A stretch of 64,000 bases of DNA from Thalassovita mediterranea (GCF_001458435.1 NZ_CYSF01000006.1:372001-436000), one strand, 5' to 3'. Shown: positions 17,329 through 26,763, counted from the first letter of the stretch. Numbers and translations: made by a program. Notes: generated by a model from the letters alone, not told the origin.

Positions 17329-18759
17329 CTACCCTGCGCGCAGCACTGCACCGGGGTTCATGATCCCGTGGGGGTCCAGACTGTCCTTGATCTGGCGCAT
17401 CAGCGCCAGTTTCACCGGATCGCCGTATTTTTCCAGATCGTCTACTTTCAATCGACCGATACCATGTTCAGCGCTGACGCTACCGCCGTAACTAGCGACC
17501 AGATCATGAACACAGGTTTTGATCGCATCGCGTAAGTGTGTGTATTCAGCACGATCCTTCCCCTCAGCGGGGAAGACATTGAAATGCAGGTTGCCATCGC
17601 CCAAGTGGCCAAAGCAATTCACCCGCACATCCGACACCTTGGCCAGCGCTTGCCAACCGGCCTCGATGAACTCTGCGATATGGCTTAGCGGCAAGGAAAT
17701 ATCATGGCTCGACACCGATCCCACACGGCGATTGCCCTCGGGGATCTGTTCACGCATTTCCCATAGATCGCGTCGTTGTTGTTCACTCTGAGCGATCACA
17801 CCATCGGAAACCAACTCCTGCTCGGCGGCCGCTTCGAATAGCGCCTCCAAAGCGTCCGCAGGGTCGAGGCCACGGGCAAGGCCCACGTCGATCAACACGC
17901 ACCATTCGGGGAAATCCTCAAACGGCAGGCGCAGGTCTGGCAGGTGTTCGGCAATAAACGCCATCCCCTGACGATGGATCAGCTCAAAGGCAGAAATCCC
18001 TTCGCCCATGTGACTGCGCGCCAGCGACAACAGCTCCAGCGCAGCCGCCGGCGATGGCACCACCATCACCGCTGTGCCCTGCCCTGCCGGAATGGGTGCC
18101 AGTTTCAACGCGGCGGCAGTGATCACGCCCAGCGTGCCCTCGGACCCGACCAACAGGTTGCGCAGATCATAGCCTGTGTTGTCCTTACGCAGGCGACTAA
18201 GACCGTTCCAGATCTGACCATCAGGCAGCACCACCTCAAGACCCAGCACCAAATCACGGGTATTGCCGTAGCGCAGCACATTCACCCCACCCGCGTTGGT
18301 CGCCAAACACCCACCAATGCGGGCCGATCCTTTGGCGGCGATGGACATGGGGAACAGGCGGTCGTGATCCGCGGCAATATTGTGAATATCCTCAAGGATG
18401 GCGCCCGCCTCAACCACCAGAACATTCTCTTCGGGATAACAGGCACGCACCGCCGTCATGCGTTCCATCGACAAAAGGATCGGCGCGACACCGTCCGGTT
18501 TGATCTGACCACCGACCAGCCCAGTGCCACCGCCATAGGGCACTACAGGGACCCGCGCCTCATGCGCAGCCTTTAGGATGACAGAAACCTCATCAACTGA
18601 CGCCGGCGCCAAAACCACAGCCGCCTGCCCCTGCCATCGGCCACGGGGCTCTTCCAGGTAGCTGGCATTGGCATCGCGGAACGTGGCAGCCGGCAGCACT
18701 GCACGCAATGTATCAACGAAGGCGGGGGTAACAGCGTTCAAATTCATGACGTCAGACAT
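17329..18759 (-). CDS. FAD-binding oxidoreductase, D-2-hydroxyacid dehydrogenase type (GlcD/D2HGDH family)
   Basis: 476 residues from the ATG at 18757-18759; a GTG eight codons earlier is possible. The FAD-binding PCMH domain shows VPYGGGTGLVGGQ and KGSARIGGCLATNAGGVNVLRYG; the C-terminal FAD-oxidase domain has CFGHLGDGNLHFNV, with the metal-binding His of D-lactate/D-2-hydroxyglutarate dehydrogenases, and ends SAEHGIGRLKVDDL. It oxidises a D-2-hydroxyacid with electrons passed to an acceptor such as ETF or quinone. Substrate (D-lactate, glycolate or D-2-hydroxyglutarate) cannot be fixed from sequence. Confidence 0.88.
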   Translation of the reverse strand: MSDVMNLNAVTPAFVDTLRAVLPAATFRDANASYLEEPRGRWQGQAAVVLAPASVDEVSVILKAAHEARVPVVPYGGGTGLVGGQIKPDGVAPILLSMERMTAVRACYPEENVLVVEAGAILEDIHNIAADHDRLFPMSIAAKGSARIGGCLATNAGGVNVLRYGNTRDLVLGLEVVLPDGQIWNGLSRLRKDNTGYDLRNLLVGSEGTLGVITAAALKLAPIPAGQGTAVMVVPSPAAALELLSLARSHMGEGISAFELIHRQGMAFIAEHLPDLRLPFEDFPEWCVLIDVGLARGLDPADALEALFEAAAEQELVSDGVIAQSEQQRRDLWEMREQIPEGNRRVGSVSSHDISLPLSHIAEFIEAGWQALAKVSDVRVNCFGHLGDGNLHFNVFPAEGKDRAEYTHLRDAIKTCVHDLVASYGGSVSAEHGIGRLKVDDLEKYGDPVKLALMRQIKDSLDPHGIMNPGAVLRAG

Positions 18760-18813
18760 AGGCCGCTTGCAGCGCAAAGTCACGCCAGACGGAGCGCAAA
18801 TTGAAACCGTCGA

Positions 18814-19392
18814 TTATTCGGCCCGTCCACGCCGATCCAGACGAATATGCGCATAGAGTACATGGGTGCGCCAGCGACCAGCAATTTCCAGATAGCTTTG
18901 CGCCACGCCTTCGTATTTGAACCCGCATTTTTCCAATAGATCACGCGACGGTTTGTTTTCTGGCAGGCACGCAGCTTCGATCCGGGAAAGGTCCATCCGA
19001 TGAAACGCGTGGTAGACAACAGAATCAATCGCCTCAAGCATGTAGCCCTGACGGGCATGGCGTTCCCCGATCCAGTAGCCCAGCGTGCCCGATTGAGCGG
19101 GACCACGGCGAATATGATCCAGCGTGATCGCCCCTAGCAATTCGTCATCTTCGCGCCGCACGATGAACAAGGGCAGCGCGGTTTCGTTTTTAACCGCGCG
19201 TGCGGCCCAATAGACCCTGTTCGCAAAGGACTTCCGCGCCAAATGATCTGGTGCCCAGGCAGGTTCCCACGGGGTCAAGAACGCCTCGGAATCGCGGCGC
19301 AAAGAGGTCCAAGACTGAAAGTCGCCATGTTGCGGCAAACGCAAGGTCAACCGCTCGGTCTCAACCCGAACCTGCTTTTTACCGCCAAACAT
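18814..19392 (-). CDS. GNAT acetyltransferase, RimJ/RimL-like
   Basis: 192 residues from the ATG at 19390-19392, whose A is shared with the stop of the upstream peptidase gene (TGATG). GNAT motif A is GTLGYWIGERHARQGYMLEAIDSVVYHAF with the Gln-Gly turn of the acetyl-CoA site; C-terminal NKPSRDLLEKCGFKYEGVAQSYLEI matches RimJ-type N-acetyltransferases acting on ribosomal protein N-termini. Last gene of the thrC-M16-GNAT run, by overlap one transcription unit. Confidence 0.88.
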   Translation of the reverse strand: MFGGKKQVRVETERLTLRLPQHGDFQSWTSLRRDSEAFLTPWEPAWAPDHLARKSFANRVYWAARAVKNETALPLFIVRREDDELLGAITLDHIRRGPAQSGTLGYWIGERHARQGYMLEAIDSVVYHAFHRMDLSRIEAACLPENKPSRDLLEKCGFKYEGVAQSYLEIAGRWRTHVLYAHIRLDRRGRAE

Positions 19393-20654
19393 CACGCCCT
19401 GCGCCTCTCCTGCATCGCCTCCAATGTCGGAGCCTGCTCTACAGGTCCATAAAGCGCAAGCGCTGCGGGCGCGGAAATGGCTATTTTCTCAGCAAAATCC
19501 GTAACATCGGCCAGCGACACCGCGTCAATCTTCTGCACCACTTCCTGCACACCGGGGACACGGCCCCAGATCTGGATCATGCGGGCCAGACGTTCGGCGC
19601 GGTTTGACGGGCTTTCCAGCCCCATCAACATACCTGCCTTCATCTGGGCGCGGGCACGGGCCACCTCTTCTTCGCCCATGTCATCGGCGGCGCGTTTCAT
19701 CTCATCCAGCGTCACGTTGGCCAGTTCCGCCAGTTGATCGCCAGAGGTGCCTGCATAGAACGTCATCATCCCACTATCCGCATAGGCACCCGCCTGCGCA
19801 AAGATCGTGTAGCAAAGGCCGCGTTTTTCACGCACCTCTTGGAAAAGTCGGGACGACATGCCGCCGCCCATCACTGCCGCGTAGATCTGCGCTGCATGGA
19901 TGTCATCACTGCAATAGTTGGGGCTTTCCAGTCCCAGCGCAAAATGCGCCTGCTCGAGGTCCTTCACCTGACGGTGTTCGCCGCCAAGGTAATTGGCGGG
20001 CTCATAAGCGCTGCTGGTGATCGCGGGCAGCTGACCAAACAGCTCCTCCGCCGCCTTCACCAGCGCATCGTGATCCACCGCACCGGCAGCGGCCAAAATC
20101 ATCTGGCCCGGCCCGTAGCGTTCGCTGACAAATTGCGCCAGATCCTCACGGCCAAAGCTGCTGACCCGTTCCGACGGGCCCAAGATGGTGCGACCCAGTG
20201 CCTGATCGGGAAAGGCCTGTTCTTGCAACCAGTCGAAAATCACGTCATCGGGCGTATCCAGCGACTGACCGATTTCCTGCAAGATCACGCCGCGCTCCAC
20301 CTCGATCTCATGCGGGTCGAAGATCGGGTTCAGCACGATATCGGACAGCACATCCAGTGCCAGTGGCACATCGTCCTGCAACACCCGCGCGTAATAGGCC
20401 GTCGCCTCGCGCGAGGTGTAGGCGTTCAGATAGCCGCCCACATCCTCAATCGCCTCGGCGATCTGCAGCGCGTTGCGCGTTTTGGTGCCCTTGAACGCCA
20501 TATGCTCAAGGAAGTGCGCAATCCCGTTCTGTTCGGGGCGTTCATGGCGGCCACCCGCCAGAACCCAGATCCCGATAGAGGCAGATTGCAGCCCCGGCAT
20601 CAGTTCCGAGACAACCCGGAACCCGTTGGGCAAAGTGTGCAGTTTCACGGTCAC
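19392..20654 (-). CDS. M16 family zinc peptidase (mitochondrial processing peptidase-like)
   Basis: 420 residues. Start is GTG at 20652-20654, overlapping the thrC stop (GTGA). The inverted zinc motif is HFLEH at residues 47-51, with the downstream Glu in the region REATAYYARVLQDD...EVERGVILQEI, as in M16B. The C-terminal half is the non-catalytic M16 domain (GGGMSSRLFQEVREKRGLCY). Alphaproteobacterial single-chain relatives are thought to degrade small peptides; they share ancestry with mitochondrial processing peptidase beta. Linked with thrC and GNAT, an arrangement common in the Rhodobacterales. Confidence 0.93.
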   Translation of the reverse strand: MTVKLHTLPNGFRVVSELMPGLQSASIGIWVLAGGRHERPEQNGIAHFLEHMAFKGTKTRNALQIAEAIEDVGGYLNAYTSREATAYYARVLQDDVPLALDVLSDIVLNPIFDPHEIEVERGVILQEIGQSLDTPDDVIFDWLQEQAFPDQALGRTILGPSERVSSFGREDLAQFVSERYGPGQMILAAAGAVDHDALVKAAEELFGQLPAITSSAYEPANYLGGEHRQVKDLEQAHFALGLESPNYCSDDIHAAQIYAAVMGGGMSSRLFQEVREKRGLCYTIFAQAGAYADSGMMTFYAGTSGDQLAELANVTLDEMKRAADDMGEEEVARARAQMKAGMLMGLESPSNRAERLARMIQIWGRVPGVQEVVQKIDAVSLADVTDFAEKIAISAPAALALYGPVEQAPTLEAMQERRRA

Positions 20655-22039
20655 TGAGCGATACGCTCCTTGATCAGCGCCTCCAGCGCGGCAAGGTCGT
20701 TGCCGATGCGGGTCACACGTTCGTCACGCTCAAACAGGTCCGCCATACGGGCGGGCAGCGCAGGGTGTTGACCGCTGGCAGCCTCGACAGCGGCGGGGAA
20801 TTTCGCCGGATGTGCAGTGGCCAGCGTGATCATCGGCACCGATGCGTCGCGCTTTTCCTCTGCCACTTTCACACCAATGGCGCTGTGCGGGCACAACAAC
20901 TCACCGGTGGTATCAAAGAAATTTTTGATGGTGGCCGATGTTTCGTCCTCGGAACAGTTACCACTGTCAAACAGCGCCTGCAGCTTTTGCAGCGCGCCTT
21001 GGGATACGGTGAAACCACCCGCTTTCAGCTCATCCATCAACTGGCTGACCGCCGCGCCGTCCTGATCGTAGGCGTAGTACAAAGCGCGTTCGAAGTTCGA
21101 GGACACCTGAATGTCCATCGACGGGCTGATCGACGGCTCCACCCCATCGGGGCGGTATTCACCGGTGCTGAGGCAGCGGTGCAGAATGTCGTTCTGGTTG
21201 GTCGCAACCACCAGGCGGTCAATCGGCAGGCCCATTTGTTTGGCAATGTAGCCTGCAAAGATGTCACCGAAGTTGCCGGTCGGCACGGTAAAGCTGACCT
21301 TGCGGTGCGGCGCGCCAAGGCTCACGGCGGAGGTGAAGTAATAGACCACCTGCGCCAGCACACGGGCAAAGTTGATCGAGTTCACACCGGCCAGACGCAC
21401 GCCATCGCGGAAATCGAAATCGTTGAACATGTCCTTCACGCGGGCCTGACAGTCATCGAAATGACCATCCACCGCCAGCGCATGCACGTTGCTGTCCGCA
21501 GGTGTGGTCATCTGACGCCGCTGCACCTCGGACACACGACCGTGGGGGTAGAGGATGAACACATCCACTGCGTCCAGACCTTTGAACGCCTCCATCGCTG
21601 CCGATCCGGTGTCACCAGAGGTGGCACCTGCGATGGTCACACGGTTGCCGGAGCGTTTGAGCGACGCCTGAAACATCTGACCGATCAGCTGCATGGCGAA
21701 ATCTTTGAACGCCAGCGTCGGGCCGTGGAACAGTTCCAGCAGGAAGTGGTTGTCGCCCAGCTGCACCATCGGGGCGCGGGCGGCGTGGCCGAAACCGGCG
21801 TAGGCTTTGGCGATGATCTCTTTGAACTCATCATCCGCGAAAGTGTCGCCGATGTAGGGTTTCATCACCCGAAACGCCACCTCTTCATAGGGCAGGCCCG
21901 ACAGCGCCGCGATTTCGTCACTGGTCATGGTTGGGATGGTTTCGGGCAGATACAGGCCACCGTCACGGGCCAGCCCGGTCAGCATCGCTTCTTCAAAATT
22001 CAGGACGGGCGCCTTGCCCCGGGTCGAAACATATTTCAC
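20651..22039 (-). CDS. thrC: threonine synthase
   Basis: 462 residues. Begins with GTG at 22037-22039, three bases after the SURF1 stop; the N-terminus MKYVSTRGKAPVLNFEEA matches the family, so GTG is right. PLP-binding lysine in GPTLAFKDFAMQLIGQM, phosphate-binding GATSGDTGSAA, and VPTGNFGDIFAGYIAKQMGLP. It turns O-phosphohomoserine to threonine. The length fits the fungal/proteobacterial class II ThrC. Downstream of SURF1 with almost no gap; 4-base overlap with the M16 gene. Confidence 0.97.
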   Translation of the reverse strand: MKYVSTRGKAPVLNFEEAMLTGLARDGGLYLPETIPTMTSDEIAALSGLPYEEVAFRVMKPYIGDTFADDEFKEIIAKAYAGFGHAARAPMVQLGDNHFLLELFHGPTLAFKDFAMQLIGQMFQASLKRSGNRVTIAGATSGDTGSAAMEAFKGLDAVDVFILYPHGRVSEVQRRQMTTPADSNVHALAVDGHFDDCQARVKDMFNDFDFRDGVRLAGVNSINFARVLAQVVYYFTSAVSLGAPHRKVSFTVPTGNFGDIFAGYIAKQMGLPIDRLVVATNQNDILHRCLSTGEYRPDGVEPSISPSMDIQVSSNFERALYYAYDQDGAAVSQLMDELKAGGFTVSQGALQKLQALFDSGNCSEDETSATIKNFFDTTGELLCPHSAIGVKVAEEKRDASVPMITLATAHPAKFPAAVEAASGQHPALPARMADLFERDERVTRIGNDLAALEALIKERIAQ

Positions 22040-22042
22040 GGC

Positions 22043-22732
22043 TCAGATCTCTTTCAGAGGTTTGCGTGCGGATTTGTACATGCGCCACAGGAAAAGGCCA
22101 AGCATCAGCAGCCAAACGGCAGCAAGCCCATACCAAGTAACGACATATTCGAGGTGATCGTTAGGAATACCCTCGGTGCCAACGCCCAGCGGCGTCACCT
22201 GTGGGTCAACGAAAGAGGTGCTGCGTGCAATCACCAGCACCGGGTCAGCTTGCAGATGCGCGGCCAAAACCGGCACCTCGCGGGCGAACCAAATATTTTC
22301 AGTCAGATCGTTTTCCGGCGTATAGCCATCGCGCTCTTCGGGCCAATGCAGGTTGCCGGTCACGGTGACCTCCCCCACTGGCAGTGCGGGCTGCGCGTCA
22401 GCCACGCGGATGAACCCACGGTCCACCATTATACGCCCCGCGTCCGTGTCCAGCGCGGTGATCAGGCGGTAGCCAGCACCCATCTTCTTGTGGCTGACCA
22501 GCACACGCACCGTTTCGCCCGTGAACGTGCCGTTGACCGACACTGGCAGGAACCGATGCTGCACCGGATCTGGCGTGTCGGGCACCGCAACGGGGGCCGC
22601 ATCGATCAGCGCCGCGACCTCGGCCAGATAGGCCTCTTTCTCGCCCATGCGGCGCATCTGCCAATTGCCCAGACTGACCAGAATGGCAAAGCACAGCAGA
22701 CCAAGGATCAAGGTGACAGCGAACCGGATCAT
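22043..22732 (-). CDS. SURF1-family cytochrome c oxidase assembly protein
   Basis: 229 residues with two transmembrane helices, near residues 3-22 and 198-217, and a periplasmic loop, the SURF1 layout. Conserved segments: LGNWQMRRMGEKEAYL, GYRLITALDT, IMVDRGFIR and YVVTWYGLAAVWLLML. SURF1 helps insert haem a into subunit I of aa3 oxidase. It follows ctaE across a terminator, then runs straight into thrC. In Paracoccus Surf1c is specific for aa3 oxidase. Confidence 0.92.
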   Translation of the reverse strand: MIRFAVTLILGLLCFAILVSLGNWQMRRMGEKEAYLAEVAALIDAAPVAVPDTPDPVQHRFLPVSVNGTFTGETVRVLVSHKKMGAGYRLITALDTDAGRIMVDRGFIRVADAQPALPVGEVTVTGNLHWPEERDGYTPENDLTENIWFAREVPVLAAHLQADPVLVIARSTSFVDPQVTPLGVGTEGIPNDHLEYVVTWYGLAAVWLLMLGLFLWRMYKSARKPLKEI

Positions 22733-22901
22733 AAGGGCAAGAACGTCCTTTCAACGTAGTGCCCAGCTGAGGGCAACTAGCGCCTGTTTTTGCCAATCAC
22801 AGCCTGATTTACAACTGCATTCGCGACGCTTGGCGACAAAATCCTTTCAATGTTCCTCAAATACGCGTGGCCGCAGGTCGCCACGCCGCGCCACTCGCAC
22901 G

Positions 22902-22934
22902 AAAAAGCCCCCCGCAGTCACCTGCGAGGGGCTC
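22902..22934 (-). terminator. terminator after the cytochrome oxidase operon
   Basis: On the minus strand GAGCCCC-TCGCAG-GTGA-CTGCGG-GGGGC followed by TTTTT, 26 bases after the ctaE stop. A classic intrinsic terminator separating ctaE from SURF1/thrC. Confidence 0.85.
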
Positions 22935-22959
22935 AAATTCGGATCACCTGAACTGCGGC

Positions 22960-23793
22960 TTAGCCAGCCCAGATGTAAACAGCGGCGAACAGGAACAGCC
23001 ACACAACGTCAACGAAGTGCCAGTACCAAGCAGCCGCTTCGAAACCGACGTGACGCTCAGGGGTGAAGTGCCCCTTCATACCGCGCAACATACAGACGAA
23101 CAGGAAGATGGTGCCGACGATGACGTGGAAACCGTGGAAACCGGTCGCCATGAAGAAGTTGGCGCCATAGATGTTGCCCGCAAAGCCGAAGGAGGCGTGG
23201 GTGTATTCGTAAGCCTGGAAGCCGGTAAAGATCAGACCCAGCACAACCGCGATCGCCAGACCCATGATGAAGTCTTTGCGGTTGTTTTCATGGGCAATCG
23301 CATGGTGCGCCCAAGTGGCCGCAAAGCCAGAGCACAGCAGGATCAGCGTGTTGATCAGCGGCAGGTGCCAAGGATCGAAGGTTTCGATGCCAACAGGGGG
23401 CCAAACGCCGTCCACCGCGGGGCTTTCGGGGCCCATCGGGTACATGGCGTGTTTGAAGAAGCTCCAGAACCAAGCGGCAAAGAACATGACTTCGGACATC
23501 ACAAACAGGATGAAACCGTAGCGCAGGCCGATGGCAACAACCGGGGTGTGATCGCCGGTCTGTGCTTCGTGCACCACTTCGGCCCACCAGCCGAATGCGA
23601 CGTAGAGAACACCGACGAAGCCGATGAGGAACATCCACGGGCCGTTCAGCACAACGCTGCCGCCGAACATCGGCACATTGCCCGACATCCAAACAACGGC
23701 GCCATACAGCATGACAAAAGCAAAGACCGAGGCCAGAAGTGGCCACAGCGACGGGGGCAGAATGTGATAATCGTGATTTTTAGCGTGCGCCAT
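22960..23793 (-). CDS. ctaE: cytochrome c oxidase subunit III
   Basis: 277 residues with seven predicted transmembrane helices, the full seven-helix subunit III. Typical blocks: [17 protein letters not shown] at the N-terminus, [33 protein letters not shown], and [17 protein letters not shown], with the C-terminus ending [20 protein letters not shown]. Part of the ctaC-ctaB-ctaG-ctaE operon; subunit I (ctaD) is not in the window, as in other Rhodobacteraceae where it is unlinked. Confidence 0.97.
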   Translation of the reverse strand: MAHAKNHDYHILPPSLWPLLASVFAFVMLYGAVVWMSGNVPMFGGSVVLNGPWMFLIGFVGVLYVAFGWWAEVVHEAQTGDHTPVVAIGLRYGFILFVMSEVMFFAAWFWSFFKHAMYPMGPESPAVDGVWPPVGIETFDPWHLPLINTLILLCSGFAATWAHHAIAHENNRKDFIMGLAIAVVLGLIFTGFQAYEYTHASFGFAGNIYGANFFMATGFHGFHVIVGTIFLFVCMLRGMKGHFTPERHVGFEAAAWYWHFVDVVWLFLFAAVYIWAG

Positions 23794-23817
23794 TTCTTTT
23801 CCCTCGTTGGAAGGCTT

Positions 23818-24402
23818 TTAGTTTAGGTTTGTTTCGTTGCCCGTCGCAAGCGCTGCTTGTTGCTGCGCCTCCTCCTCTTCGGGCAAGTCGATTTCATAGA
23901 AGGTGTAGGACAGCGTGATCTGGTGCAGGTATTTACCCTCACTGTCCTCGACGATTTCGGGATCCACATAGAAGGTCACGGGCATCTGAACCCGCTCACC
24001 CGGCTGCAGGACCTGTTCGGTAAAGCAGAAGCAGTCGATTTTGGTAAAGTAACCACCTGCCGCATAAGGAGCGACGTTGTAGGTCGACTGACCGGCAATA
24101 GGTTTGTCGGTGGGGTTGTATGCCTCGTAGAACGCCAAGCCGGTTTCGCCGATCCGCACTTCCATCTCACGCTGCACGGGTTTGAACTCCCACGGCATGT
24201 TACGCTCTTTGGAGGCGTCAAAGCGAACCTTGATGGTTTTGTCGAGGATCTGGTCCGCGCCCTGATCAGACACCAGCGTAGTGCCCCCAAAGCCAGTCAC
24301 CCGACAGAACCAATCGTAAAACGGCACCGACGCCCAGGCCAGCGCGCCCATGGTCAGCACAACGCCAACCAGTTTCACAACAGTTTTGTTCTTGGCGTCC
24401 AT
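23818..24402 (-). CDS. ctaG: cytochrome c oxidase copper-insertion protein CtaG (Cox11)
   Basis: 194 residues from the ATG at 24400-24402, ten bases after the preceding small gene; upstream in-frame GTG would overlap that gene. One N-terminal membrane helix (about residues 10-30, VKLVGVVLTMGALAWASVPFY), then a periplasmic copper-binding domain. The Cox11 copper motif KIDCFCFTEQ is present, together with PWEFKP and YNPTDKPI. It delivers copper to the CuB site of subunit I. Sits between the small ORF and ctaE. Confidence 0.95.
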   Translation of the reverse strand: MDAKNKTVVKLVGVVLTMGALAWASVPFYDWFCRVTGFGGTTLVSDQGADQILDKTIKVRFDASKERNMPWEFKPVQREMEVRIGETGLAFYEAYNPTDKPIAGQSTYNVAPYAAGGYFTKIDCFCFTEQVLQPGERVQMPVTFYVDPEIVEDSEGKYLHQITLSYTFYEIDLPEEEEAQQQAALATGNETNLN

Positions 24403-24412
24403 AGCCACGGCG

Positions 24413-24586
24413 TTACCCCTCCCCTTGAGTTGCGTTAGAGATGGTTGCTTCGAGGCCACCGCTGGTGATTTTCACCATGGTCAGGCCAAAGACGATCGCG
24501 ATGAACGCAACCAGCGTCAGGCCGACGCCGATGTTGCGGCTGGAACGACGCTTGTGCAGTTCGTGTTCGACGTTTTCAAAACCCAT
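24413..24586 (-). CDS. small single-span membrane protein between ctaB and ctaG
   Basis: 57 residues from the ATG at 24584-24586, one base after the ctaB stop. Basic N-terminal segment ([10 protein letters not shown]), then one hydrophobic helix [21 protein letters not shown], then a short polar tail. The same position in Paracoccus and Rhodobacter ctaB-ctaG operons holds a similarly sized ORF of unproven role, sometimes annotated CoxF. Placement and tight spacing suggest an assembly helper or small subunit of aa3 oxidase; function inferred only. Confidence 0.8.
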   Translation of the reverse strand: MGFENVEHELHKRRSSRNIGVGLTLVAFIAIVFGLTMVKITSGGLEATISNATQGEG

Positions 24587-24587
24587 A

Positions 24588-25538
24588 TTACCAGCCTCCC
24601 AGACCGTAGGGGCGCAGCGCCGCTTCGGCCAGAATCGCACCGAAGTGCAGGAACAGATACAGAAGCGACAGGCCGAAGAACGATTTCTCGACGCGGTATT
24701 TATCCGCCTCGGCCGCTTCTTCGGGACGACGCCAAATCTTCACAGCACCCCAAAGGAACATAGCGTTCAGAACGACGGCGGTTGTCATGTAGATCGGCCC
24801 ACCGATAGAGGTCAGGCCCGTGCCGATCGCCAGCGGCGCCAGCAGGATGGTGTAAACAAGGATGTGCGCGCGGGTCACTTTGCGACCGTGCGTCACGGTC
24901 AGCATGGGCACGCCAGCCTCTTTGTAGTCAGACTTCATGAACAGTGCCAGCGCCCAGAAATGCGGCGGCGTCCACATGAAGATCAGCATGAACATCAGCA
25001 CGGATTCAACGCTAACACCGCCGGTGGCCACAGCCCAGCCAATCATCGGAGGGAACGCACCCGCAGCGCCACCGATAACGATGTTCTGCGGGGTCCAGCG
25101 TTTCAGCCACATGGTGTAGATGACAGCGTAGAAAAAGATGGTGAAAGCCAAGAGGCCTGCGGCGATCCAGTTCGACGCCAGCCCCAGCATGATGACCGCA
25201 AAGCCCGACAGTGCCAGCCCCAGTGCCATCGCTTCGCGCGGTTCAACCTTGCCCGACGGGATCGGGCGCGATGTGGTGCGTTTCATCACCGCATCAATAT
25301 CTGCGTCCCACCACATGTTCAGCGCGCCAGAGGCACCGCCGCCCACAGCAATGAACAGCACAGCGCAGAAGGCAATGAACGGATGCACAGAAACAGGCGC
25401 CGCAATCAGACCCACAAGGGCTGTGAACACCACCAGGGACATCACGCGCGGTTTCAGCAGGGCGAAGTAATCGCCGAACTGTGCTTCGCCCGGATGGGTG
25501 TTGTTGTTTGCGGAGGTATCGAAACTTGCGTCAGTCAT
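24588..25538 (-). CDS. ctaB: protoheme IX farnesyltransferase (haem O synthase)
   Basis: 316 residues, UbiA-family fold with about nine transmembrane helices. The first Asp-rich motif [19 protein letters not shown] is intact, and the second allylic region reads [24 protein letters not shown]. It adds farnesyl to protohaem, producing haem O for haem A synthesis. Within the cta operon between ctaC and the small ORF. N-terminal 25 residues are polar, then the first helix. Confidence 0.95.
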   Translation of the reverse strand: MTDASFDTSANNNTHPGEAQFGDYFALLKPRVMSLVVFTALVGLIAAPVSVHPFIAFCAVLFIAVGGGASGALNMWWDADIDAVMKRTTSRPIPSGKVEPREAMALGLALSGFAVIMLGLASNWIAAGLLAFTIFFYAVIYTMWLKRWTPQNIVIGGAAGAFPPMIGWAVATGGVSVESVLMFMLIFMWTPPHFWALALFMKSDYKEAGVPMLTVTHGRKVTRAHILVYTILLAPLAIGTGLTSIGGPIYMTTAVVLNAMFLWGAVKIWRRPEEAAEADKYRVEKSFFGLSLLYLFLHFGAILAEAALRPYGLGGW

Positions 25539-25591
25539 TCTTTGCCTTCCAAAGCCGCGTTCAAGTGATGCGGTGAAATGGTGGGGTCAGA

Positions 25592-25622
25592 CAGCGGCCC
25601 AACATCTGAGAGCGGGCCGCTG
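25592..25622 (-). promoter_or_regulatory. hairpin between ctaC and ctaB
   Basis: Perfect 9-bp arms CAGCGGCCC / GGGCCGCTG with a 13-nt loop, 23 bases after the ctaC stop. No T-run follows on the minus strand, so it looks like an mRNA-stabilising or processing stem that could raise ctaC output relative to ctaB rather than a full stop. Confidence 0.55.
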
Positions 25623-25645
25623 TGATCAGGCGTAACCTGTCAGGC

Positions 25646-26572
25646 TTAGTTCGCAGCTGCGACCTGGTAGCCCGGCAGTGTGGTGATGTCGCCAGCGTAC
25701 TCTTCGATCGCGCCTTTCAGCCATTCTTGGTAGGCTTCTTCGCTGACCACTTTGACGGTGATCGGCATGTAGGCGTGGTCTTTACCGCAAAGCTCGGAAC
25801 ACTGACCGAAGTAGATGCCTTCTTGCTCGGCTTTGAACCACAGCTGAGCGATACGGCCCGGAACGGCGTCTTGCTTCACGCCAAAAGCGGGAATGGTCCA
25901 CGAGTGGATCACGTCGGCGCCAGTCACGTCCATAACGACAACTTTGTTCACTGGCACAACAACCTGAGTGTCGGTGGCCAGCAGGAATTCGTCTTCGTTG
26001 TAGCCAGCATCAACCAGTTTGGCGCGCATGGCGTCGTCCAGAACGTAGGCCGAAACGTCCGCATCTGCAGGGCGTACATCCTCGTCCAGCGTTGCCGGCT
26101 GACCGATCATGTACTGGTCAAAGGCAAATTCGTGGTCGGTGTATTCATAACCCCAGTACCACTGGTAGCCGGTCACCTTGATGTGCACGTCACCTGCGGG
26201 GATTTCCTGCTGTTTGAACAGCACCGGCAGGCTGAATGCGCCGATGATCACCAGAATGAAAATCGGGACAATGGTCCAGGCGATTTCGATGCCGGTGTTG
26301 TGAGTGAAGGTCGCCGGGGTCGGGTTCGCCTTACGGTTATGGCGCACGATGATGTAGGCCACCAGACCAACCACGAACAGGGTGATCAGAGTGATGATCC
26401 AAAGCAGCAGGCCGTCCAGCCACTGAAGGTCGCGGGCCAGTTCGGTGGCGGCAGGCTGGAAGCCCAGCCCCTTGGGGGTCGGCTTGCCGATGGTTTCGAC
26501 GGCTTCCTGGGCAATGGCCGGGGCCGCGGTGGCGGTTGCTGCTGCGGCCATAAGGCTAGTGATAAGTCGCAT
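25646..26572 (-). CDS. ctaC: cytochrome c oxidase subunit II
   Basis: 308 residues. N-terminal signal peptide (to about APAIAQ), two transmembrane helices ([22 protein letters not shown] and [22 protein letters not shown]) and a periplasmic cupredoxin domain. The CuA site is complete: [15 protein letters not shown] gives one His, and [15 protein letters not shown] supplies two Cys, Glu backbone, His and Met. First gene of the ctaC-ctaB-orf-ctaG-ctaE cluster. A perfect FNR-type site lies 146 bp upstream. Confidence 0.97.
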   Translation of the reverse strand: MRLITSLMAAAATATAAPAIAQEAVETIGKPTPKGLGFQPAATELARDLQWLDGLLLWIITLITLFVVGLVAYIIVRHNRKANPTPATFTHNTGIEIAWTIVPIFILVIIGAFSLPVLFKQQEIPAGDVHIKVTGYQWYWGYEYTDHEFAFDQYMIGQPATLDEDVRPADADVSAYVLDDAMRAKLVDAGYNEDEFLLATDTQVVVPVNKVVVMDVTGADVIHSWTIPAFGVKQDAVPGRIAQLWFKAEQEGIYFGQCSELCGKDHAYMPITVKVVSEEAYQEWLKGAIEEYAGDITTLPGYQVAAAN

Positions 26573-26717
26573 ATGTCACCCTGATCGGTTGAGCTATTCT
26601 TCGTTTCTTGCGGTCGGGAGATACCGAACGTGACGGAATCCCGTTGTTTTGCCGACGCTACAAAGCATATTCTAGCTGAAGGAACAACAATCCCAGTGCG
26701 GCAAACGGACGCTTTTT

Positions 26718-26731
26718 TTGATTTAGATCAA
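26718..26731. promoter_or_regulatory. FNR/FnrL-type binding site
   Basis: TTGAT-TTAG-ATCAA matches the FNR consensus TTGAT-N4-ATCAA at all ten positions. It is 33 bp upstream of the tldD start and about 146 bp upstream of the ctaC start, in the divergent region. Oxygen control of ctaC, tldD or both is inferred. Confidence 0.65.
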
Positions 26732-26763
26732 ATTCGCCCGACTGGAAAGACAGGAAAACACCC

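Noticed and set aside
20765-22759. 664-codon open frame antisense to thrC and SURF1
   Set aside because: Spans two real genes and the gap between them, with His/Arg/Gln-rich composition typical of antisense shadows.
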